Assembly: GCA_905221605.1 (NCBI GenBank)
Contig: CAJNDS010002450.1
Location: 188,824 to 226,323 of the forward strand
Length of the DNA stretch: 37,500 nucleotides
Reading direction: 5' to 3'
From: Symbiodinium natans
Taxonomy: Eukaryota; Sar; Dinophyceae; Suessiales; Symbiodiniaceae
Positions 26,990-36,583 of the stretch are shown here, piece after piece. Both the position numbers and the translations under genes were made by a program. Below the pieces are notes generated by a model. The model was given only the letters and a program-made list of their open reading frames with translations. It made no database searches and had not been told where the DNA came from. Every line of letters starts with the position of its first letter. The stretch's first letter is position 1.

Positions 26990-27000
26990 TTTGAGCCAAA
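26990..27000 (-). promoter_or_regulatory. Relic spliced leader, gene A4 (one change)
   Basis: Minus strand CCTAG-TTTGGCTCAAA: ten of eleven bases, directly after AG. The final G is replaced by A. Confidence 0.75.
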
Positions 27001-27889
27001 CTAGGCAAAGCCAACATGGACAACATCCGGGTGAGATGTAGTCGAAATAGTTCCGCCATTTGGCCAGAAAAATGCCACTGGAACAGGCACAACATCCAAG
27101 TCTCGAGATATTTAGCCCAGTTATTTCCGTGACGTCCATTTCAACAAAGCGGCCATAGGCCGGCACGACGACGCGAAGAGACCTGCTTGGATTCTTTGCT
27201 GCTTGAGGCAATGTTCTTCAATAGTGCCTGGTGTCCGCCACGGGCCCACCGAGACTTCTGGGGTGCCCAGCAAACATCCGGCCGTGCCTCAGGTGAAGTG
27301 GACCCCTACACGTAGGATTCCCTTATAAAAGGGACCCCAAAATTGTACCCCTAATATCGTACGTACACCCCCATTTCTGGCTTGTGTAGCATCAGGCAAC
27401 AACAAGCCACCCATGCCTGCCACAAACTGAAACACGGACTCACACTTGCAAAAACTTTAAAAACGACACATGGTGCCATGTTGCAATGGTCCCACCCGGT
27501 GCACGCAAGGAATGGACTGAATTTTGAGCGCAAGGTTGAAAGCTGCAGCACAAGCGCAATACAGCCCCTTGCCGCGCACATCGAAGAACAGCCGAGCCAG
27601 AACATGGATCGTAGAGTCAGAGCATTTCTGGGTGAAAACGGAAAACGTTCCTAATTGAACTCACAGCTGTGCGCGTCAAGGAACCTTTGCTGGGAGCGAT
27701 GGAGCAGATGGTGCAGGGCGGGCCTCTGAGATTTTCTGGGAGGCCCGCACATGTGACGAGAAAACTTCTATTGGAAGTTCCTGAAAAATCATCATCATAG
27801 CGGTATCTGCTTTGTGATACATATGTCAGACGTCAAATGGGAGCTACACTCTCATTCCGCTGCTGTCCGGGCCTACTTGCCGAGCTTCT
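27001..27889. other. Spacer between A5 and A4
   Basis: No gene. It holds the A4 upstream region, small palindromes at 27305-27316 and 27319-27334, and the A-type 3' spacer of A5 from about 27400. Confidence 0.65.
27836..27856 (-). other. 3'UTR hairpin of A5 (one mismatch)
   Basis: Arms AATGGGAG and CTCTCATT with loop CTACA; one mismatch in eight pairs. Confidence 0.6.
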
Positions 27890-29320
27890 TCACTTCTTCT
27901 TGGCAGCGTCAAGCATCTCAATGGCCTTGACACCCATGAGGTCAGTCAGGCGCTCAGCATCGAAGTAGTCTTCATCCGGGACGTCAGCAAGGGTCTTCTC
28001 ACCCCCACACACAGCCTGGAACTTGGAGATACCCACGCAGGAGCAGTTGAACTCACCAACAGTGTACTCGGTCTGGTCATCAGGGCAAGAGCGGTCGTAG
28101 GGGCCCTTCTCCCAGTTGTCAGGGTTCTTGGGAATGTAATCGCAAGTCCAGAGGAGTGGCAGCGGCTCACCTGCGAGGCCAAGGGAGGGCAGGAGGGTGG
28201 GGATGTCGTCGTACAGCTTCTGGATGAGGCCCTTGTACTTGGCGTCAGTGGGCTCGTAGTAGGTGTACACGGAGTTGCCACCAACAGCGGAGAGACCACC
28301 AAGAGGCTTCTTGTGGATGGCCATCTGGCAGGTGTCGCCCGCCATCAAGACACGCACCTCGCCCTCGTCAATGCGGGGGAGCAGACGCTGGTCAACAAGC
28401 TGGCCACCAGCCTCCTTGCCTCCCTCAAGGTACTTGCCGGGGAAGGTGGACTCCCACTTGCCGGCATCGGCATGATCAGGGCCACCAACGCAGAAGGCAA
28501 GGAACTCCTTCACGGTGTGGTACTCAACGTGGTTGTCGTTCATCTCCATGAGCTTGAGCATGTCAGTGTCCTTGAGCATGCACTCGCCATAGGTCTTGGC
28601 CGGGTAGACCTTGACAAGCTCCTTGTTCTCGTCAACAAGCCAGCACAGCCAGATGCCCTCACCAGCGGAACCACGATTCTGCTTGATGACACGGGGTTGG
28701 AAAGCGCAGGTGGTCTTGAAGCCCTTCTCAAGCTCCTCAGCAGAGTAGTAGGCGAGGGAGTCCTCCAGACCGCAGTTGAGCTTGCCGATCTTGACAAGGG
28801 CATCCTTGGCGCCCATCTGCGTTTGGATCTTGGGAGAGGACCAGATGAGCTTGCCCTCGCCAATGTACTGGTTCATGAGGGCATCAAACCTTTCCTGGGT
28901 GCCCTCAGGGGTGCCCTGGGAGAGCTGGCCGGGGTTGATGCGGACAATGAGGGCATCGTACTTGGCGGTGTCAGTCACGAACTTGGCGTGGTCGTTGGCG
29001 TCGTAGAGGATGCACTCGCAAGCACCGCCGGCCTTGATGATGGAGTTGGCGATGGGGATGGAATCGACACGGTTGCCGTCCGCGCCCTTGTCGGAACCGC
29101 CGTTCGTGGCGCCGGGCACCTTGAACTGCACGATGGCAAGCTTGTACTTGGCGTCGGCGGGAGACTCGCGAAGGGTGTTGTAGCGCGGTCTTGCCGCCTT
29201 CAAAGCTCCCCCGACCTTGGCAAGCTGATCCGGGGGCAACTCCTTCAACACCGCCGTGATGTCTTCAACGGTCTTTGATTGGAGCTCATTCTTCACATCG
29301 CTGGATGCTGCGGACCCCAT
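27890..29320 (-). CDS. A5: ATP-grasp-like enzyme, long form
   Basis: A 476-residue protein starting at MGSAASSDVKNELQSKTVEDI. The open frame extends seven codons farther (to 29341), but that part is the conserved 5'UTR. The leader has LPPDQLAKV and AARPRYN, shared with A6. GGPDHADAGK replaces the EHADAGK of A1. The C-terminus ends KKK with the stop one codon earlier than in A6. The core motifs are intact. Confidence 0.9.
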   Translation of the reverse strand: MGSAASSDVKNELQSKTVEDITAVLKELPPDQLAKVGGALKAARPRYNTLRESPADAKYKLAIVQFKVPGATNGGSDKGADGNRVDSIPIANSIIKAGGACECILYDANDHAKFVTDTAKYDALIVRINPGQLSQGTPEGTQERFDALMNQYIGEGKLIWSSPKIQTQMGAKDALVKIGKLNCGLEDSLAYYSAEELEKGFKTTCAFQPRVIKQNRGSAGEGIWLCWLVDENKELVKVYPAKTYGECMLKDTDMLKLMEMNDNHVEYHTVKEFLAFCVGGPDHADAGKWESTFPGKYLEGGKEAGGQLVDQRLLPRIDEGEVRVLMAGDTCQMAIHKKPLGGLSAVGGNSVYTYYEPTDAKYKGLIQKLYDDIPTLLPSLGLAGEPLPLLWTCDYIPKNPDNWEKGPYDRSCPDDQTEYTVGEFNCSCVGISKFQAVCGGEKTLADVPDEDYFDAERLTDLMGVKAIEMLDAAKKK

Positions 29321-29372
29321 GCTGCCTCGAAGAGAAAGCAAGTCCTGCTTGTGCGAAGGAACGTCCTGAGCC

Positions 29373-29385
29373 CTTGAGCCAAAAT
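29373..29385 (-). promoter_or_regulatory. Relic spliced leader, gene A5
   Basis: Minus strand CCCAG-A-ATTTTGGCTCAAG, the 13-base form also seen at A1 and A2. Confidence 0.85.
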
Positions 29386-30179
29386 TCTGGGCAACATGGG
29401 CAGCACCTGACTGAGATGTAGTCTAGGTAGTTTCGCAACTCCCTGTGCCGGGACGATGCTGACATATGCCACTGAAACAGGTACGGTAGATATCAGCCCA
29501 GTTACTTCCGTGACATCTGGTTTAACATGTTTCAAGCGGCCATTGGCCAGCGAGGTGACGAGCAGCGGCTTGCTTGGACTCTTTGCTCATCGGGCCATGC
29601 CTTGACGTGTCTAAATTTGCGAGATTTTCCTTGTCAGACTGCAAAAAAACAAACGACTTTGAAAGTCTTCTACACATACACGCGCGCACGCCTAAAAGTA
29701 CATGGGCTGAACTTTGAGCGAGTGGGCGAAAAACTGAAGACACTCCTAGTTGAACACAGCGGTGCCACGTCAAGGAACATCAAGGAACATTTGCCTGGAT
29801 CGACGGTGCAGTTGCTGCATGGCAGACCACCGATACTTTAGCCTATGCTATAGGCATGCCGACTCATCACAGAGTACAGAAAAGAAACCATTTCATCAGA
29901 AAATCTACGCACGGGAATCGTGGTGGAGTCACGCAATCAAGCAACGCACGAACACGATCGTGACACGCTGACTGCATGAGGTTCTCGTGACGGCTGTGTC
30001 GGATCATGGTGCTGGGGGTGTCTCAGGATGCACCCGAAGATGACGAATGACTTCCGGGTGAGAAAAAACGTCTGATCTCACAGCGACGGTTCTGGTCGTA
30101 TCTTTCTCGCTCACTGAAAGTGCCGCCGACGGCGTGCAAGGGCGTCCGGCGTGCGTGGGGGTCCACCTGATGCAGCTCT

Positions 30180-30974
30180 GGACCAATGTTCTTTGCAGGA
30201 AAGAATGTCTTTTGTCCAGATTACGGCTTTAGTCGAGGACTCGGGCTAATTTTCAGGACAGCAGTTGTGGTACGCAAGCTCCTTCTGCACACGAGGCAGC
30301 CTACCAGCAGCATCCGGTCAAGTCGAAAAAGAATTCGTCGAGGTGTGATGAGAATACGTTTTTCATGGACAGAACCAAAGAGACATTCATGTCGATACAA
30401 CCCCTTCGGCTTGAAGACAAGCAAGATACATTGGCGTGAAGCGCATCCCTGCGAACAGGGGAGCCTAGGAAAGAAGGAGAAGCATCTCACGGCGAGATCA
30501 TTCCAGACATGGCGCATGCCATTGTCGGCCTGGAATGCCTGTCGTAAAGTAAGATAGAAGTGGTCGCTTGTTAAAAAAACATGACCACTTTTTTTATTCC
30601 AGAGTGCAAAACAGGACCAACAATAACAAAAACAATCCGGCTCTGAGGCATGCGAAGCAAGGAAGTACCGCAAGCTCCTTCTGTGCACGAGCCAGCCTAC
30701 CAAAACGCATTTTGTCCATGTATGTCTTCAAGCCGAAACGGTTGCATCGAATGAATATCTCTTTGATTCTGTCTATGAGTACTCTCATCACCCCCACGAA
30801 GAATTCTTTTTCACATTGCTGAGCAGACGGATGCTGCTGGTAGGCTGCCTCGTGTACAGACCGGTGCGTACCACAACTGCTGTTCTCAAAGAAAAAACAT
30901 TCCCGAGACCTCGAAAAAAACAAAAAACTGCAATCTGGACAAGATGCAGTCCTTCCTGCAACACACATTGGTCC
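30180..30974. repeat. Large imperfect inverted repeat (foldback element)
   Basis: The left arm 30180-30419 pairs with the right arm 30723-30974. A perfect 28-bp block (30289-30316 with 30828-30855) and the ends GGACCAATGT/ACATTGGTCC are clear; the rest is roughly 70-75% alike. The centre holds an 8-bp hairpin AAGTGGTC/GACCACTT (30558-30590) followed by a T run. A third partial copy in direct orientation lies at 30669-30703. Confidence 0.85.
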
Positions 30975-31654
30975 AAAGCTTCCAGCGTCTGGTGGGACGC
31001 TCACGCAGCTTCCGTTTCCGGGCCTTGCTGCCGCCGCTCAACCTCAACACTGGTCTAGTACTTCGTGGGATGTGAGCACGAGAAGCACTGGGGATATACG
31101 GCTCGGGGGTGTCTCATACCTGACGCTGCTTGATACACGCAAGGTGCCGAAGTGGGAGAAGGCCCTGGGGCCAAGGCTGCAAAGCTGGTGCGGGCAGTGT
31201 AGCATCAAGCAACAAAAAGCCACACATCCCTTTCACAAACTGAAACACGGAGGTCGCCACACTAGCACAAGACTTGCAAGACGATATATGCTGCCATGTT
31301 GCTATGGTCCCACCCGGTGCACGCAAGGAACAGATCATGGACTGAATTTTGAGCGCAAGGTTGAAAGCTGCAGCACAAGCGCAATACAGCCCCTTGCCGC
31401 GCACAACGAACCACAGCCAAGCCCAAACAGTGGATCGTAGAACCAGCACATCACAGGAGAAAACGGAAAACATTTGAAATTGAACATAGCTGTGCGCGTC
31501 AAGGAACCTTTGCTGGGAGCGATGGCAGATGGGCGGGCCTCTCAGATTTTCTTTGAGGCCCGCAAATGTCACACGAAAACTTCTATTGGAAGTTCCTGAC
31601 ATATCATCGCAAAATCTGCTTTGTGAGACACATTGAGACACATATCAGACGTCA

Positions 31655-31675
31655 AATGGGAGCTATACTCCCATT
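31655..31675 (-). other. 3'UTR hairpin of A6
   Basis: Arms AATGGGAG and CTCCCATT with loop CTATA, 33 bases past the stop codon. Confidence 0.7.
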
Positions 31676-31708
31676 CCTTTTCTGTCCATGCCTACTTGCT
31701 GAGCTTCT

Positions 31709-33142
31709 TCACGCCTTCTTCTTGGCAGCGTCGAGCATCTCAATGGCCTTGACACCCATGAGGTCAGTCAGGCGCTCAGCATCGAAGTAGTCTTCATCCG
31801 GGACGTCAGCCAGGGTCTTCTCACCCCCACACACAGCCTGGAACTTGGAGATACCCACGCAGGAGCAGTTGAACTCGCCAACAGTGTACTCGGTCTGATC
31901 ATCAGGGCAAGAGCGGTCGTAGGGGCCCTTCTCCCAGTTGTCGGGGTTCTTGGGAATGTAATCGCAAGTCCAGAGGAGTGGCAGCGGCTCACCTGCGAGG
32001 CCAAGGGACGGCAGCAGGGTGGGGATGTCGTCGTACAGCTTCTGGATGAGGCCCTTGTACTTGGCGTCAGTGGGCTCGTAGTAGGTGTACACGGAGTTGC
32101 CACCAACAGCGGAGAGACCACCAAGGGGTTTCTTGTGGATGGCCATCTGGCAGGTGTCGCCCGCCATGAGGACACGCACCTCGCCCTCGTCAATGCGGGG
32201 GAGCAGACGCTGGTCAACAAGCTGGCCACCAGCCTCCTTGCCTCCCTCAAGGTACTTGCCGGGGAAGGTGGACTCCCACTTACCGGCATCGGCGTGATCA
32301 GGGCCACCAACGCAGAAGGCAAGGAACTCCTTCACGGTGTGGTACTCAACGTGGTTGTCGTTCATCTCCATGAGCTTGAGCATGTCAGTGTCCTTGAGCA
32401 TGCACTCGCCATAGGTCTTGGCCGGGTAGACCTTGACAAGCTCCTTGTTCTCGTCAACAAGCCAGCACAGCCAGATGCCCTCACCAGCGGAACCGCGATT
32501 CTGCTTGATGACACGGGGTTGGAAAGCGCAGGTGGTCTTGAAGCCCTTCTCAAGCTCCTCAGCAGAGTAGTAGGCGAGGGAGTCCTCCAGACCGCAGTTG
32601 AGCTTGCCGATCTTGACAAGGGCATCCTTGGCGCCCATCTGCGTTTGGATCTTGGGAGAGGACCAGATGAGCTTGCCCTCGCCAATGTACTGGTTCATGA
32701 GGGCATCAAACCTTTCCTGGGTGCCCTCAGGGGTGCCCTGGGAGAGCTGGCCGGGGTTGATGCGGACAATGAGGGCATCGTACTTGGCGGTGTCAGTCAC
32801 GAACTTGGCGTGGTCGTTGGCGTCGTAGAGGATGCACTCGCAAGCACCGCCGGCCTTGATGATGGAGTTTGCGATGGGGATGGAATCGACACGGTTGCCG
32901 TCCGCGCCCTTGTCGGAACCGCCGTTCGTGGCACCGGGCACCTTGAACTGCACGATGGCAAGCTTGTACTTGGCGTCGGCGGGAGACTCGCGAAGGGTGT
33001 TGTAGCGCGGTCTTGCCGCCTTCAAAGCTCCCCCGACCTTGGCAAGCTGGTCCGGGGGCAACTCCTTCAACACCGCAGTGATGTCTTCAACGGTCTTTGA
33101 TTGGAGCTCATTCTTCACATCGCTGGATGCTGCGGACCCCAT
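31709..33142 (-). CDS. A6: ATP-grasp-like enzyme, long form
   Basis: A 477-residue protein starting MGSAASSDVKNELQSKTVEDI. A longer in-frame ATG (33284-33286) is rejected because it lies upstream of the relic spliced leader and would not be in the mature mRNA. The protein is almost the same as A5, with Ala added at the C-terminus (KKKA). It is the first gene of the minus-strand unit on the promoter side, next to the strand-switch region. Core motifs are intact. Confidence 0.9.
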   Translation of the reverse strand: MGSAASSDVKNELQSKTVEDITAVLKELPPDQLAKVGGALKAARPRYNTLRESPADAKYKLAIVQFKVPGATNGGSDKGADGNRVDSIPIANSIIKAGGACECILYDANDHAKFVTDTAKYDALIVRINPGQLSQGTPEGTQERFDALMNQYIGEGKLIWSSPKIQTQMGAKDALVKIGKLNCGLEDSLAYYSAEELEKGFKTTCAFQPRVIKQNRGSAGEGIWLCWLVDENKELVKVYPAKTYGECMLKDTDMLKLMEMNDNHVEYHTVKEFLAFCVGGPDHADAGKWESTFPGKYLEGGKEAGGQLVDQRLLPRIDEGEVRVLMAGDTCQMAIHKKPLGGLSAVGGNSVYTYYEPTDAKYKGLIQKLYDDIPTLLPSLGLAGEPLPLLWTCDYIPKNPDNWEKGPYDRSCPDDQTEYTVGEFNCSCVGISKFQAVCGGEKTLADVPDEDYFDAERLTDLMGVKAIEMLDAAKKKA

Positions 33143-33193
33143 GCTGCCTCGAAGAGAAAGCAAGTCCTGCTTGTGCGAAGGAACGTTCTGAGC

Positions 33194-33204
33194 CTTGAGC
33201 CAAG
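33194..33204 (-). promoter_or_regulatory. Relic spliced leader, gene A6
   Basis: Minus strand TGCAAAG-CTTGGCTCAAG: the leader with one change (C for T) directly after AG, 51 bases before the ATG. Confidence 0.8.
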
Positions 33205-34086
33205 CTTTGCAGAGGTAACATGGTAGTCGCAGTAGTGCCACGTAATCTCCAATGGACTGCACATCTTCAAAGCATGCTACAGCCATACTGAAACATCAGA
33301 GTCGTAACCGCAAAAACACTCTTATTTTCTCGCCAAAAACATGTTTGGATGCCTCCGTCACCGAACAGACTCCTAACACATCTACTGGCCTTGTAGGCTT
33401 GAATCTCACACCAAATCTCAATGGTGCTGTCCGCAACTCGGTAGGGAGCTCACACCCCAGAAACACAAGCAAACGGAGGCAAACACTACCCTTTCGTCTC
33501 TTGGTCTGGTCTATGACCCTGAAACTGGCAGAGGGAGTACAGACGGGATCGTAGAGCGGGCCGATGCTTGGTCGTGGTTGCAGCGTGAGAGCAAAATTCC
33601 GTGTGCGTGCCTCGCGTAAGCTCAACATCTTTGGAGTCTTTGGCCACGTTGAAATATCCAATTCCAAAGTCCTTCCGGGGGCCTCGAAAAATACAAGAGT
33701 CCAAAACAAGGGTTCCCAAAGAGTTTGCATCAGTTTCTTGCCTCTGTTAGGGATCTCGAAAACCGCTTGAATTTTCTGGCGAACAGCAGTCGAACCTGTG
33801 CTAAGTTCACAAGAGTGCTTCCCGAAACGCAACGCGGCGATCGGTGTCAACATGATGCTGACTGGACCGACTTTCTGCTGGCTGTGGGCCTTTGAACTGC
33901 GAGCAGTCCCAAAGAGCCCAATACCAATTAAAGAATATTCCTTAAATCTTACTAAGGATCCTTAAATCTAAGGTATATTCCTTAATTAAAGGGTAGAAAG
34001 GGCTCTCTGGGGTATTCGCGAATCCAGTTTGTGGACAGCAAGCCGCACCTCGCAGCAGCAGCTTGAACTAGGGGCACAAAAAACCA

Positions 34087-34124
34087 CCCTAAACCCTAAA
34101 TCCTACACCCTGAACCCCAAACCC
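34087..34124 (-). repeat. Short CCCTAAA patch
   Basis: Five imperfect units. Confidence 0.75.
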
Positions 34125-34289
34125 ACATGAACAGAAGGATCCGAGATATTGGGGGATAAGGGTCCCTGTATAAGGGGAATCTGGAAAACCGTGGTTTGCG
34201 TAGGATCCTGAGGTGGATGTGGGTTTTTGGGCCCCTGCCACGCGATGCTTGGTGGATTCTGCAACAACATTGCGCGTGGGGAACTGAAC

Positions 34290-34349
34290 AAACCCTAAAC
34301 CCTAAACCCTAAACCCTAAACCCTAATCCCTAATCCCTAAACCCTAAAA
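34290..34349 (-). repeat. Interstitial telomere repeat, CCCTAAA orientation
   Basis: About eight units, two reading CCCTAAT. Confidence 0.9.
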
Positions 34350-34502
34350 ACATTGTGTTGGCCAAGTTTTTGCACACAATTTCTGGGTCCAGCTTGGGGG
34401 CTTGAAGAAAAGCCCAAATGCCCCAAGGGCTGCCTTCAACCGGGCCCAGTTTGGGGCCGAAAAACCGCGAGAATTCTGGAGAACAGGGCTAGAAGACTTC
34501 GA

Positions 34503-34602
34503 GGGTTTAGGGCTTAGGGTTTAGGGCTTAGGGCTTAGGGCTTAGGGCTTAGGCTTAGGGCTTAGGGCTTAGGGCTTAGGGCTTAGGGCTTAGGGCTTAG
34601 GC
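34503..34602 (+). repeat. Variant telomere-like repeat TTAGGGC
   Basis: About 14 heptamers, nearly all TTAGGGC rather than TTTAGGG, with one 6-base unit. Confidence 0.9.
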
Positions 34603-34631
34603 CTGCCCCTTCAACTTCTCCAATGAAAGAC

Positions 34632-34757
34632 CATATATATTTCTAACATATATATAACATATATATAACATATATATAACATATATATAACATATATAAA
34701 ACATATATATAACATATATATATAACATATAGAAAAAACATATATATAACATATATG
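34632..34757. repeat. AT-rich microsatellite
   Basis: Repeated ATATATAAC-type units with small length changes. Confidence 0.9.
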
Positions 34758-35810
34758 AACCCACACGAACTCGAGGACCCTTGGGAGCGGGCTGAGCATG
34801 CTTCGGAAGCGACAATTGGGGAGCCTTTCTGAGAATGGGGACCTCAGAAAGCGGGCCTTTGCAACGACTTGTCTGCACTCTTGAAGGCTCCCCACCGATC
34901 TCTCTAAAAGCTTCGAATTCGGATTTGTGTCATTTGTTGTGCATCATTTTGTAGGTGCACCTGTTATCGCGTTCTTCACGCTAGGCTGCACCTAACCCCG
35001 GCTCCTGGACGCATGCTTTGGGTACTTCCGCTCATCATCGTCCCTGATCCGAACTCAGAAAAGCGCGAGTCCCTTCTTCTTGGATCTTAGCGATCAACAA
35101 TCAGCCCGGCCAATGCGAACTTGGGGGAGCAATGTCGAGTCCCAAGCACACACCCTTACACACCCTATCCCCAAACGCCCTACCTGCAAGTCGGTCGAAG
35201 GAGCTCGCATGATCTCGCGAACTGAGCGGCTCGTTGCCAGATGAGTTGCTCCACCTGCAGCTTCGTTTATCTGCTGTCAGATGGGGCTGAGGGCCCTTTA
35301 GGATGTCATCGCAGTTTACTTGGCGTCCTTCGCTTATTCGCTCCTTGTTCAAGGAGGCATTTGGTCCTATTCCTGACCGCCCTCTGGTTGCAAACAATGT
35401 TTTCATCCTGCGGTGCCCCGCACTCTAGGGATGTCCATCTGGGATGTTGAAACTTATTTGCGCGATCCTCTTCAGGATCCCGATTGACACAGGCCTTGTC
35501 ACGGAAAGTCTGTGCCTGAGATAGAAAGAAGGCGCTGAGGGGTTTCCCGAAATTTTGGTAGAATCACGGAGGCCTCGTGCCATGTCAGGATACGGCCATG
35601 ACCGCATCGCTCACAAACCGCCTCCGCTTACTTGCTCTGTTGCTGTCGCTTTTGCACGCTTTCAAGGATGGCCTTCTTCGCCTTTGCAGCCTCTTCCTGC
35701 GCTCCTGATGGCCCTTGTTGGCTTCTGTTGATGTTCACCCAGATATTCATGCTCCTAACATGTGTTTCAATCCCTCAAGGCATGTCACAGTCGTGCCAAG
35801 ATACTTTGAT

Positions 35811-35822
35811 CTTTGGCTCAAG
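35811..35822 (+). promoter_or_regulatory. Relic spliced leader of the plus-strand unit
   Basis: CTTTGGCTCAAG on the plus strand, the same leader core as the minus-strand genes, but without an AG directly before it. A chance match is possible for 11 bases, yet the position ahead of coding sequence fits. Confidence 0.55.
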
Positions 35823-36238
35823 TCCCCGTGACGACTGAAAAGAGACCGAAGGCTGCCGTGGCGGTTGCCCGGACAGAAAACTGGAACTTGGGATCTCTTT
35901 CTTTTTGGGTCTTTTGGGTTCCACATTCGGGATTTGCAACCATCGTCATTGCAGACATTGCAACCGCAGCTGCAGCAAGTAGGAGTGCGGCCAAGCGCTG
36001 CACTCGGGGCCCAAAAGCGCGTTCATCATATAAAACGGGGCATCATCAGTCTGTCGCACGGTTCATCAGAAGCATCATTGTGCGTGTTCACCATCAGGCC
36101 AGAGGCCCAGGGATTGGGAGCGGGTTCCTTCCCCAGCTTGCTCTGCTCTCGTTCTTCACCTTCCAGGAAGTTCAGGGTCGTTACCCGCCCCGAGGACCAA
36201 GCTGTGGGATCAGAACCCTTTACCTGAGTTCAGGTGGG
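35823..36238 (+). other. Possible 5' leader of the plus-strand unit
   Basis: About 416 bases between the spliced-leader relic and the first in-frame ATG. The frame leading into the next coding segment is open all the way but has no ATG. It may be untranslated or hold an unrecognised exon. Confidence 0.4.
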
Positions 36239-36574
36239 ATGGACGACGATGACGACGACAACCTCCCACCTGGTTTTAGGACCTCAAGGCAACTAGCCTT
36301 ACCCGACCATTACAGTCCTATCACCGATACCCAGAGCCCTGGCACTTTGCAGATCCCAGCACACCCAACCACACCAGCAGCACTCACACCTCCACTCTCC
36401 ACATCTCATAACCGCGAGGTTATGAGCCCGAGCTCACCTGCACCAGCATGGCCCCCAGCAGCAACACACCCTTTTTCTCCTTTTGCTACGAACCTTACCA
36501 CTCCGTTTGGCGCAACTTTGACACAAGCTACGAGGATCGATATCCCAGTGCATGTGTTGGAGCAATTCAGATAG
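36239..36574 (+). CDS. Proline/threonine-rich segment, unknown function
   Basis: A 111-residue frame starting MDDDDDDNLPPGF, then rich in Pro, Thr and Ser (for example SPSSPAPAWPPAATHPFSPF). It ends at a TAG that is in the same frame as the next segment, ten bases before the ATG at 36584. It is either the N-terminal part of the coiled-coil protein broken by a stop, or that TAG lies in an intron (GATAGCAG at 36571-36578 could be a 3' splice site). No family is recognised; disordered acidic and proline-rich starts of this kind occur in retroelement Gag-like as well as host proteins. Confidence 0.4.
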   Translation: MDDDDDDNLPPGFRTSRQLALPDHYSPITDTQSPGTLQIPAHPTTPAALTPPLSTSHNREVMSPSSPAPAWPPAATHPFSPFATNLTTPFGATLTQATRIDIPVHVLEQFR

Positions 36575-36583
36575 CAGGGTGCC

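Larger units (their letters stand above)
29386..31708. other. Long spacer between A6 and A5
   Basis: No supported gene. It contains the A5 upstream region, a decayed B-like spacer fragment near 29580-29730, the foldback repeat at 30180-30974 and the A-type 3' spacer of A6 from about 31130. The open frames at 30186-30557 and 30594-31004 overlap the foldback arms and do not share a conserved frame. Confidence 0.65.
33205..35810. other. Divergent strand-switch region
   Basis: Genes to the left run on the minus strand and the unit to the right on the plus strand. No supported coding sequence lies between. It holds a 12-bp palindrome TAAGGATCCTTA at 33953-33964 in an AT-rich patch, three telomere-repeat tracts (34087-34602) and an ATATATAAC microsatellite (34632-34757). 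An open frame at 33296-33853 has no recognisable features. Confidence 0.6.

Noticed and set aside
27319-27334. TATA box in CCCTTATAAAAGGG
   Set aside because: It occurs at one spacer only, far from the A4 start, and it is part of a small palindrome.
30583-30596. Rho-independent terminator (hairpin plus T run)
   Set aside because: The genome is eukaryotic; the hairpin is the centre of the foldback repeat.
33143-33286. 48-residue N-terminal extension of A6
   Set aside because: Most of it is upstream of the relic spliced leader at 33194-33204 and would be absent from the mature mRNA.
33296-33853. 185-codon minus-strand open frame in the strand-switch region
   Set aside because: No recognisable domain, no leader relic before it and no second copy for comparison. 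It could be real, but nothing supports it.
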